From: an uncultured Flavobacteriales bacterium
Lineage (GTDB): Bacteria; Bacteroidota; Bacteroidia; Flavobacteriales; BACL11
Assembly: GCA_943789505.1 (NCBI GenBank)
Contig: CALSUJ010000001.1
Location: forward strand, 496,001 to 560,000
Direction of reading: 5' to 3'
Length of the DNA stretch: 64,000 nt
Below, piece by piece: positions 53,966 to 64,000 of this stretch (the stretch's first letter is position 1; every line of letters begins with the position of its first letter). Position numbers and translations under genes: made by a program. The notes below the pieces were generated by a model, which did not search any database, was not told where the DNA came from, and was given only the letters and a program-made list of their open reading frames with translations.

Positions 53966-55255
53966 ATTTTATTTTGTTACTGTTAATTTAAGATTTAATG
54001 TATCAAGTATGTAGCAATAAATAAACTAATAATTATTAAATTTGCAATAATTACATGATTCGTTACAACTAATATTCTTAATTTAAATACTATTATGAAA
54101 ACAACTTTACAATCAGTTTTTACAATTGCTCTTTTAAGTTTAGGGCTTACAGTAAGTGCGCAAACTAGATATCTAGATGATGTCTTTTCAGCAGTAATAG
54201 TTACTAGTGACGTGACTTATGCTACAAATATTAGCATATTTCCTATGCTACAAGGCCTAGCTCCAGGTCCACAAGATATAAAATGTGACATCTATGAGCC
54301 AACAGGAGATAGTTTAACAAATAGACCTGTAATTATTTTAGTACATACAGGTAGTTATTTACCTCCAGTGCTTAATGGAAAACCAACAGGATCTAAATCA
54401 GATTTATCAATAGTTGAACAATGTACCAGATGGGCAAAAAAGGGATATGTTGCAGTTGCTATGGATTATCGTTTAGGATGGAATCCAACATCAACAGATC
54501 AAAATGTAAGAACTTCAACTTTATTGCAAGCAGCATATAGAGGAATACAAGATGCTAAAGCAATGGTTAGGTATTTGAGAATGACTGAAGACAATGGAAA
54601 TCCTTATGGTATTGATGAATCAAAAATTGTATTAGGAGGACAAGGTACAGGTGGATACATTTCATTAGGTTATGCTACCCTTGATGATGTAAATGAATTG
54701 TATTTACCAAAGTTTTTAGATTTTACTGACCCTACAAATCCTACTCCTTATGTTTATCCACCATTTTTTGGAAATCCAGATGGAACAGATTCTGCGTGGA
54801 TACCAGCTGCATCCTCTCCAACTGGTCAAACTGAATTGTGGAATATCCCTAACAATCCTTCTTATAGTAATGATGTAAATATGGTGTTTAATATAAGTGG
54901 AGCACTTGCTGATATTTCATGGCTAGAAGCTGGTGAAGTTCCTATGGTATCTTTTCATTGTGAAAATGATCCATACGTCCCTATTGATACGGGTGATGTA
55001 ATTGTTCAGACAACAGGTGATTTTGTTGTTGAAGTTATGGGAAGTAGAGTAGTGCAACATTATGCTAACCAATATTCAAATAATGATCCTTTTGCACTAG
55101 CTGGAATTTCTGATGTTTATACTACAGCTGCTAATTCAAATAATGGTGGATTAGAAGGTTTAAATGTATTTATAACACCACCGCCTTCAACTACACCTAA
55201 TGCGTTTGGTGAGTTAGCAGAAGAGCAAGGTTCTCCTTGGGATTGGTGGGATAAT
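53966..55255 (+). repeat. 1290-bp 5' block, copy 2
   Basis: Near-identical to 42797-44086 (see there); includes the 129-bp leader with TAAATTTG 50 nt before the ATG and the first 387 codons of the giant gene. Confidence 0.9.
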
Positions 55256-58200
55256 GCAACTTATGATGCAATGTTTCAGGCTGTAAATGGTGCTCCAGCT
55301 GGATATGGAGCAGCTAACTCAATACTTGGAAATCCAAATATGTCAGCAACAAACGGAAATTTATATTTAGATACTATTCAAGGCTTTTTAAACCCTCGAA
55401 TTTATGCAGTGTTGTTTAATAACACACCAACATGGGATTGTGATGGACTAGGTAGCTGTACTGACCCAGGAAATGGTAATGGAACTTATACTTCATTATC
55501 TGCTTGTCAAGCTAATTGTGTTGCAGTGACTCCATTCTTTACTAATGATTTTTCAGATTTAGCTGAATGGACAACATATGATGCTCTTAATGGAGGCTTA
55601 CAAGATTGGGTAATTGGAACTGCTGGACCAACTGGTTTTTTTTCTATGCCTATGGGTGCTATTGCATCAACTACCACAGCAAATGGATTTGCAATGTTTG
55701 ATTCTGATGCTTTAGGATCATCTGTAACTAATACCCAGGATGCAACAATTACATATAACGGAACTGTTGATTGTTCTGCTTATTCATATGTAAATATTAA
55801 TTTTGAATCTTCACACAGAAAGTTTCAAGATTCTGTTTTTGTTGAAATTTCTAATGATGCTTGGGTTACTTTTGATCGATATGAAGTTCATGCCGATCAA
55901 GCTGTAAATGATCAATCTGCTAATCCTGAGCTTCTATCAGTCAATATTTCATCTACTGCAGGAAATCAAGCATCAGTATCATTCCGTTTTCATTATGAAG
56001 GGCAGTGGGATTACGCATGGATGGTTGATGATGTAAACTTTACTGAAGCGTTTAATTTAAATGATGAGGCTGAATTAACCACTTTAGATATAGTGAATTT
56101 TTCTATAGCACCTGCAACAATTGATATAAAAGGTATTATTACCAATGCCGGAGGTAATACAATTAATACAATTGATTTAATATGGACTGACGGAACAAAC
56201 TCGTATACTGACAACTTAACAAATCTTAATCTTGCACCTGGTGCATCATATAATTTCACACATTCTGATCAGTTAACAATAACTACACCTGGAAGTGTAA
56301 ATATTACTGTTAATATTGATTTAGTAAACAATAATATTGATCCCAACCTAACAAATAATACATTAACTGGTTTAGCGAATACAGTAACTTATATCCCAAC
56401 TAAAAGGGTAGTATTTGAATTAGGTGGTGCAGCTTGGAGCGGATGGAATCCAAGAGGTGCTGTGGGACTTGAAACTTTAGAACAGACCTACCCAAATACT
56501 TCTATTGGTATAGCAGTACACAATGGTGATCAAATGGCGTTAGCTTCTTATAATAATGCAATGAATATTGTTGGCTATCCAAGTGGACATGTTGATAGAG
56601 CTATTTTAGATGTTGATCCAAGTCAATTTACTTCATACTATAGCGATAGAATAAATGTTATTTCTCCAGTTGATATATCTGCTACAGCTGTATTTGATGT
56701 TGTTACTAGAAATATAGATATTAATCTTTCTGCTGAATTTGTTGCAACACTATCAGGGGATTATAGATTTAATGCTGTTATTTTAGAAGATGAAGTAGGG
56801 CCTTATGATCAAGCAAATTACTATTCTGGTGGTGGCGCAGGACCTTTAGTGAGTCCTATTTCAGGGTTTGATTGGACAACAGCTCCAAATCCTGTAAATA
56901 TGCTTTTTGATAATGTTGCTCGTGCTATTTTAGGAGGTTTTGAAGGAACTGCAAATAGCTTCCCATCAGCAATAACAGCTGGATCTATACATACTTATAA
57001 TTACACTCATTCTCTTCCAACTACACAAAATGAAAATAAAGTTCGTGTTGTGGGAATGGTGATAGATAATGCAACTGGAGAGATCATAAATGCCATATCA
57101 ACTCTTTTAATAAATGATAATATTGCAACTGCTCGTTTACAAGGAGTTGGAGCAGCTGTTACAGTCACTGGAGTTGTAACTAATGGAGATGAACTTGGTT
57201 TAATTCGATATATAGAAGATTCATCAGGTGGAATAGCCTTATATGACTCTACTTTAGTTGGAGTTGTAAGGGGAGATGAGATTACCGTTAGTGGAATTTT
57301 AGTTGACTATAATGGACTTTTGGAAATGACTCCAGTTAGTACAAGTATTACTAATAATTCAGGAAATTCATTAACTCCACAATTAATTACACCTATTCAA
57401 ATAGGAGAAGATACTGAGTCAGAGTTAATTCAAATTAATAATGTAATCTTTAATAATGGCGGGTCACTTTTTACGTCAGGAACTCATGATTTTACTTCTA
57501 ATGCAGAAACAGGAAAGGTATACATAAGAGCTGGTAGCCTTCTAGAAAATTCATTTATTCCTATGAGTCCTGTTACATTAGTAGGGATATCTTCACAATA
57601 TACTTTTTCAACCCCTGCAAATGATGGTTATCAAATTCTCCCAAGAGATTTAGCTGACATTATTCAAATACCAAATAATGTTAGTTTTTGCTTTAGCACT
57701 GTAGATTCAATTATGATTTCAGAAACAGTTATTGGAACAACAACTTATGACTTACAGTCTAATGCAAGTTTGCAAGATAGAATTATTATGCATGATGATG
57801 GAACCATTTCAGCTGTTTGGACAATGAGTCAACAACTTAATACTTCATTTTCTGACAGAGGAACAGGCTATAATTTTTTTGATGGAAATTCATGGGGAAC
57901 ACTACCTCTTAATAGATTAGAATCTTCAAGAGGAGGTTGGCCTTCAATAATTGCAATGGGCTCTGGAAAAGAATCTTCTATAACTCATAATACAGATAAT
58001 GCACATATAAACATGACTCATAGAAGTACAACGGGAACAGGAAGTTGGACTGAACAGAATATATCTTCACTGGATCCTAGTACAGGAATCTACAGAGATA
58101 TGATTTGGAATAGATCAGCAGTAGGTGGATTAAATAAAGAAACTATACATATGATTGCTGTAACTGCTTCTTCTAATTTTGGTGGACTTCCTTTCAATGC

Positions 58201-60813
58201 TCTAGATGGCGCATTAGTGTATTACCGTTCACAAGATGAAGGTGTAACCTGGGATATTCAAGATATGCAATTACCCGGTATGGATACATCTTTGTTTGAT
58301 GCAATGATTGGAGATGCATACACAATCACTGCACAAGGAGAGACTGTTGTTGTCGCTTACTTTAATGATTGGGGGGATTCATTTATTGTAAAATCAACTG
58401 ACAATGGAACTACTTGGACTAAAACAACCTTTATTGATTTCCCCGTAGATAAGTATACGATTGATGATGGAATTGATTTGGATAATAATGGTATTCTCGA
58501 TAAAGTCTACTCAACTGATAATTACGGTGCAGTTGTATTAGATTCAAATGGTGAAGCTCACGTATTTTATGGTGTCATGATGTATGCGGATGATGATTTA
58601 ACAGATGCTTCATCTTCATGGTTTCCATCAACTAATGGAATTGCATATTGGAATGAAAGTATGGGTGAGGATATGTCACTTGCCATATCAGTTAATGATA
58701 TTTGGACACCGAATAGTTTAAATATAATTGCCACTGCACCTGATTTGAATGGAGATGGTATTGTTGGAGGAGTTGATTCAACAGGAGGATATGCTCTTTA
58801 CTATAATTCAAGAGCTTCTATGCCAAGCGCTGGAGTAGATTCATTAGGAAACTTATATGTTTCTTTTTCGGCATACACTGAAACTGTAGATAATGGATCT
58901 CAAGTATTTCGTCATATCAATATTATAAAATCAAATGACGGAGGAGAAACTTGGTCATGTTCTATTGATGTTACTCCTAATTCTGCATGGATTGGAATGA
59001 AAGAATGTGTTTTTGGATCTATGAATAAAATAGTTGATGATAAGATTAGAATTGTTTATCAAAGGGATAATGAACCAGGTTTAGCTGTTAGAGGAGATAT
59101 TGATCTAGTTGATTTTAATGATATTGTTTATTTAGAGGTTTCAGTATCTATATTTGAAACTAATATTTATGGTTGTACAGATTCAATAGCTATTAATTAT
59201 GATTCACTTGCAACAATAGATAATGGTTCTTGTATAACTTGCAATATCAGTAATACGGTTTCAATCAGTAATCCATCCAATCTAACTGCATGTGATGGTT
59301 GGGCTCTTTCAAATTCGGTTTCAAATTATCCTATAGTCTCTTATAATTGGTTTAATAGTATGGGTATAAGTGTTGGTACTTTTAACTTTGCTATGAACCT
59401 ATGTAATGATATTTATATTGTTTCAATAATGGATAGTGCTGGTTGCCAATTAAGTGACACGATAATAGTTGGAGTTCCATCAGTATTTGGATGTATAGAT
59501 TCTTTAGCATATAATTATGATTCCACTGCAAACATTGATGATGGATCTTGCCAATACTGTGATTTATCAAATTCATTTATGGTGATTCAAAACACTCCAA
59601 ATAATTGTGATGGTGTAATTCTTGCTAATGCTAGTAGTTCTAATTCTCCAATCAACTATTTATGGAGTAATGGAAGTACACAAAATAATATTACAGGTCT
59701 TTGTACGGGTACTCTATACTATAAGTATTACAGATGCAGTTGGCTGTATTATTGATACTTCAATTACAATTGGACAAGTTTCTATTTTAGGTTGTACAGA
59801 TCCTACTGCATGTAACTATGATCCTTTAGCTACTACTAGATGATGGTTCATGTGAATGGACTTCATGTATTGGTGGTATTTGTTCTAATGATCCTATCTC
59901 AGGCTTAGGAGTTACTGATGTTATACAGAATAGAGCTACCTTTACATTTGATGATATGAACACTTATGATGCTTCAGGTGCTCAGATCTGTAGAGTAGAT
60001 CAATTGCGTATACAATATAAGGAATTAGGTACGTCTAGTTGGAGTCAGAAGAATATGGGTTCTCCAACAGGTTATGATCCTATTACTGGTATTTGTAACA
60101 GTACAACTAATACTGCTAAATTAGTATTAGGCTTAACTTCAGCAACTACTTATGAATGGAGAATGAAAGTATGGTATTGTGGAGTTGGTAATTCTGGTTG
60201 GGTTTCAGGACCAAACTTTACTACACTTGGTGATTGTCCTAATGTAGGTAACCTAACAGTTACTAGCCCTACAACAACTAAAGCTACCTTTACTTGGGAT
60301 GCTTCAAATGGAGCTTATAGCTTTGTTAGATTACAAGCACGAGTAGATACTGTTGGTTCTTCATTCTTTAATATTGGAGGTGTAGGAGTAAATTATGGTT
60401 CATTCACTAAGAACAAGAATGGATTAGTTCCAGGAGAGTCTTATAGAGCTAAATCACGTACATGGTGTGATCCAAATGGAGGTGCTTATAAAGCTCCATC
60501 ATGGACTTCATTTATTTACTGGACACAACCAACTTCTATTAGATTAGAGGGAGGTAGTGCAATCAATAACTTAACTGTTTATCCTAACCCGTCAAGAGAT
60601 GTGTTTAATGTAAGTTTCACATCAGAAGATCTACAAGACTTAAAAGTTAGAATTCTAAATGTAATAGGAGAGGAGCTTATAAATGAAAACTTAGAACAGT
60701 TCATTGGTGAGTATACTAAGCAGATAAACCTAAGTGAAAATGCTAAAGGAATTTATTTCTTGGAAATAGAAACTAATGATGGAATTATTAACAAGAAATT
60801 AATTCTTCAGTAA
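54095..60813 (+). CDS. Giant modular T9SS-secreted protein 2, two late frameshifts
   Basis: About 2238 residues if extra bases at 59714 and 59835 are removed; uncorrected it stops at 59755. Residues 1-387 equal giant protein 1 (signal peptide and hydrolase-like domain lacking the Ser). Then a beta domain (to about 650), an Omp28-like thioredoxin-type domain near 770-1000 (RVVFELGGAAWSGWNPRGAV, GIAVHNGDQM) whose CxxC is SxxN, an OB/DUF5689-like domain near 1005-1190 (VTVTGVVTNGDELG), a BNR/sialidase-like propeller near 1200-1690 (RSQDEGVTWD, KSTDNGTTW, NDGGETWS), three GCTD motifs, one SprB-like unit and the 325-residue shared end with the sorting domain. Likely surface adhesin or glycan-binding protein. 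Confidence 0.83.
59839..60813 (+). repeat. 975-bp 3' block, copy 3
   Basis: Same length as copies 1 and 2 and closer to copy 1 (both have ACTAGCCCTACAACAACTAA). After the stop codon it differs from them: another terminator, and no 149-bp repeat follows. Confidence 0.92.
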
Positions 60814-60836
60814 GAAGTAAGTTAATTCTTAATATT

Positions 60837-60868
60837 AAAAAGCCTGAGCATTTGATCGGGCTTTTTTT
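60837..60868 (+). terminator. Rho-independent terminator after giant gene 2
   Basis: AAAGCCTGA (60839-60847) pairs with TCGGGCTTT (60856-60864), one G-U pair, followed by T7. Confidence 0.85.
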
Positions 60869-61140
60869 ATGTCATTTAAGATTCGTTAATTGTTAAGAAT
60901 TAAAAAAAATAAAAGATGAATTTTAGTAATAGTAAATTATCGACATCAATTATAATACTACTCTTTTAGTAACTACTAAGGTTATACACGACAATTTACT
61001 TAATTGACACTATAGTTACCGTTTTCTTGGATATTACTTGCTAGATGCTAATTTAAAAAGCAATAAAGTGCAAGTAATAACTAGCTTCTGCTGACTAAAA
61101 ACAAATTCCTTACTTTTACCAAAACAAAACCACTTAAAAA
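60869..61140. other. Intergenic stretch without a recognised gene
   Basis: About 270 bp of AT-rich sequence between the terminator and the next ATG. I see no conserved ORF, no copy of either repeat family and no clear structure; TACTTTTACC near 61110 is a weak -7-like match. Confidence 0.6.
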
Positions 61141-63852
61141 ATGAATTAAAATTTTACTTTTTGCAATCGGATTGGCTATCTTTTCTTCTTGTACTGAAAA
61201 CAAAAAAATCAATAATTGCATTTGCATCAGATAACCCTGCTGAGCGTGTTGTTTGGGAACGCATCCGTTTGGCAGATCCTGCTACAGGACAAATACCTAA
61301 TAATATCAGAAAAAAAGAAATGATATTTGCCAAAACTTTACCAAAATCTACGGTAATTTCCAAAGCAAATTGGAAACATAGAGGGCCTTATAATGTTGGA
61401 GGGCGTACCCGTGCTTTAGCTATGGATGTGCAGGATGAAAATATCCTATTTGCAGGTGGTGCAAGTGGGGGTATGTTTCGTTCAACTGATGGAGGCTTAA
61501 GTTGGGCAATGACAACTAGCCCAAACCAATTACACAATGTAACTTGTGTTGCTCAAGATACCAGAATAGGGCATGAAGATACATGGTATTTTGGTAGTGG
61601 AGAATTAACAGGTAGTTCCGCTAGTGGAGGCGAGGCTTATTATGGGGGTAATGGAATTTATAAATCAGTTGATGGTGGTTTAAGCTGGGATTCCTTAGCG
61701 GTTACAGCAACAAATACCAATGGTTTTGATTCTAATTTTGATTTTATTTGGAATGTAAAAACTGACCCTTCTAATGATAGTTTGGATGTTGTTTATGCTG
61801 CAGTTTACAGTGCGATATATAGAAGTGAAAATGGAGGAAATTCTTGGGTAAAAGTATTGGGTGGTGGTAGTGCATATTATACTAATGTAGAAGTTACTTC
61901 AACTGGTGTTGTTTATGCTACACTTAGTTCCGACGGTACAGATAAAGGAATTTGGAGGTCATTGGATGGGGCAAAACTGGACAGATATTACTGATTCTTT
62001 ATTTACTCCAGTTTATGGTAGAATTGCAATTGGTGTAAATCCTGGTGATGAAGATGAGGTATATTTTTTAGCTGCTGAAACTGATGGTTATGGACAGCAT
62101 ACTGATGTTTTCTTTAATGGAGAAACCTGGACTTCCCTTTGGAACTACAATGCAAATACAACTGCATGGAATGATATTTCTTTAAATATACCTGCTAATC
62201 AGAATTCATCTTTTGATAATTTTAATGCTCAAGGGGGTTATGATTTTGCTTGTAAAGGTACACCCTGATAATCAGAATACGGTTCTATATAGGTGGTACT
62301 AATTTATGGCGTTCTACAGATGGATTTTCAACCCCTAATAACACTATGATTATTGGTGGTTACCCTTATAGGATCTGCTGAAGGGGATGGTAACTGGGGA
62401 GTCTATCCAGATCATCATCCAGATCAGCATGATTTATTATTTTTACCCTCTAATACTGATGTTTTAATTTCGGCAACTGATGGTGGGGTATTTAAATCTA
62501 ATAACGCTTTTGCTGATACAGTAGCTTGGACTTCTCTTAATAACGGTTATTACACTTCACAATTGTATGGAGTCACGGTAAGTAGGAATGCAAATTCTGA
62601 AGTTATGCATGGTGGTTTCCAGGATAATGGAAATTTTATTACTTTTTCTGATGATATACAAACGCATTGGAATATGCCTTTTAATGGGGATGGTGCTTTT
62701 GGAGGAATAGCTGATAATGAAGAAGACTTTTACCTCACAATTCAAAGAGGAGTGATGTATAAAATGAAGTTAGATACCAATGCCAATCGTTTAGCATTTA
62801 ATCGTATGGATCCTGCTTCTATTGATAGCAGTGATTATATGTTTATCAACCCTATGGTGATGGATGAAAACTCAGATATTCTTTATATGGCTGCTAAAAA
62901 TAAACTGTGGAGAAATAATGATATTGCTAATATTCCTTATAATAACTCTCATGCTAAGAATGACTTAGGATGGGAAATGTTAAGTGATACTTTTCCAAAT
63001 CCTGCTCTAAAAATCTCTACTATTGAAGTCTCGGCATCTCCTGCTAATATTGTTTATTTAGGAACACAGAATAAGTATATTTATAGAATTGAAACGGCAA
63101 ATACTGGCGATCCTGCTGTAGTTCAGTTGTCAAATATCCCTACCGCAAGTAATTCTTATTGTTCAGATATCGCAGTTAACCCTAGTAATGCTGATGAACT
63201 TTTAGTTATCTATTCTAATTATTCTATCTACTCAGTTTTTCACAGTAATGATGGTGGGCAAAGCTGGGGGAAAGTAGCTGGTAATTTGGAACAGAATCCT
63301 TCAGGTCAAGGAAATGGACCATCATGTCGTACAGCTAAAATTATTCCGTTGGGCAACGATACTCTGTATTTGGTAGGTACTTCAGTAGGGCTTTTCGGTA
63401 CCGCTAATTTAGACGGACAAAATACAGTGTGGAAACAAGTTGCTGATCAAGAAATTGGAGCTGTAGTAATTGAAACATTAACTTACAGAGCTAATGATGG
63501 TTTATTAGTTGTTGGTACTCATGGGAATGGAATTTTTCAAACCAACTTAACTTCAGCTAATGATTTGTTATCTGGTGTGGAGAGTTTATTGGTTAAGAAT
63601 TTAGAAATGAATATCTATCCTAATCCAGTAACACATGCTGTGAATGTTGAGTTTACTTTAAAAACAAACAGTCAAGTTAATCTTCAGCTTTATGATGAAT
63701 TGGGTAAGTTAGTTAAAAGAGTAAAAAAAGATAACTATACAATAGGTAATAATAAAATACAATTAGAAATAGGTAACTTAAAATCGGGTATTTATTTTGT
63801 TAGTCTAAATGTTGATGATAAGGTGTTTACTAGACAAATTGTAAAAAAATAA
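61141..63852 (+). pseudogene. Beta-propeller (VPS10/BNR-like) T9SS lipoprotein, about six frameshifts
   Basis: Reconstructed length about 900 residues. From ATG 61141, dropping one T gives a lipoprotein signal (ILLFAIGLAIFSSCTEN, lipobox SSC). The body is a sortilin/BNR-like propeller: WKHRGPYNVGGRTRALAMD, GGASGGMFRSTDGGLSW, GIYKSVDGGLSWDSL, HSNDGGQSWGKVAG; it ends in a type A sorting domain (NIYPNPVTHAVNVEF, then GIYFVSLNVDDKVFTRQIVKK). Single-base extras lie near 61146, 61202-61208 (A7), 61973, 62243, 62285 and 62368. Conserved sequence bridges each break, so error in the sequence is more likely than decay. The stop overlaps the next gene (TAATG). Confidence 0.75.
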
Positions 63853-64000
63853 TGAAAAATCTATTACTAATATTTTTATGTTTTCCTTTTTTTGGCTATG
63901 CTCAAATTACTACATTACCTGATTCTAATTTTGAATTAGCTTTGGTTAACTTAGGGCTCGATAATATGGTTGATGGTTTTGTGCTTAATTCTAGAATTGA
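63852..64000 (+). CDS. Secreted protein, N-terminus only (window edge)
   Basis: 49 codons before the edge. Signal peptide MKNLLLIFLCFPFFGYA, then ITTLPDSNFELALVNLGLDN, the opening typical of flavobacterial leucine-rich-repeat (internalin-like) T9SS proteins (xxPDxNFExAL). The ATG overlaps the previous stop by one base (TAATG), so it is translationally coupled to the propeller gene. The rest of the protein lies outside the window, so the LRR call is tentative. Confidence 0.6.
   Translation, partial: MKNLLLIFLCFPFFGYAQITTLPDSNFELALVNLGLDNMVDGFVLNSRI

Noticed and set aside
36125-60813. Diversity-generating retroelement as source of the variable middles
   Set aside because: No reverse transcriptase, no template repeat with adenine-specific changes; the middles are unrelated sequences, not point variants.

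Overview
The window looks like a chromosomal segment of an AT-rich, marine-type member of the Bacteroidota, most likely Flavobacteriales. Pointers are type IX secretion (T9SS) C-terminal sorting domains, SprB-like repeats, TAnnTTTG (-7) promoter elements, a ribosomal protein S16 with a long Ala/Glu tail, an IcmF-type fused mutase, and many peptidases. No tRNA, rRNA, CRISPR array, transposase or integrase was recognised.

Region 1 (1-36 kb) is mostly household and catabolic genes. It holds two thioredoxin-fold proteins, a POT peptide transporter beside a DPP-IV-like peptidase, a GlcD-type flavin dehydrogenase, a UbiA prenyltransferase, hisS-hutH, a DUF4159 gene, rsmE, pckA, a saccharopine-dehydrogenase-like gene, rpsP-rimM, a fused 2-oxo-acid dehydrogenase E1 followed by murQ, mnmD, ilvE, yceI, a tight minus-strand run of secreted hydrolases and small conserved genes (24.7-30.1 kb), mscS and an icmF-like gene, and uvsE. 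The theme is amino-acid and peptide heterotrophy: extracellular peptidases, peptide uptake, histidine and branched-chain amino-acid metabolism, acyl-CoA rearrangement and gluconeogenesis.

Region 2 (36-61 kb) is an accessory block of secreted proteins: a metzincin protease, a GH18 chitinase, a PHB-depolymerase-like esterase, two giant modular T9SS proteins (2145 and about 2238 residues), several small signal-peptide proteins and one HtrA protease. A direct repeat of about 149 bp (eight copies, all in the same orientation) separates the genes from 39.7 to 54.0 kb. The two giant genes share a 1290-bp 5' block that begins exactly at the end of a repeat copy. A 975-bp 3' block is shared by three genes. 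One mini-gene joins the 5' end of one gene family to the 3' end of another. A second repeat, made of two hairpins, occurs three times. Together these suggest a cassette-like locus that reshuffles the secretome by recombination; this is the main candidate for something undescribed.

Region 3 (61-64 kb) holds a beta-propeller-like T9SS protein and the start of another secreted protein.

Caution: about 20 single-base indels, mostly insertions, break otherwise well conserved genes and cluster at 8.9-12.1, 16.6, 32.4-33.6 and 59.7-62.4 kb. Because hisS and pckA are among them, consensus or assembly error is the most likely cause, and the affected entries are described as reconstructed genes.
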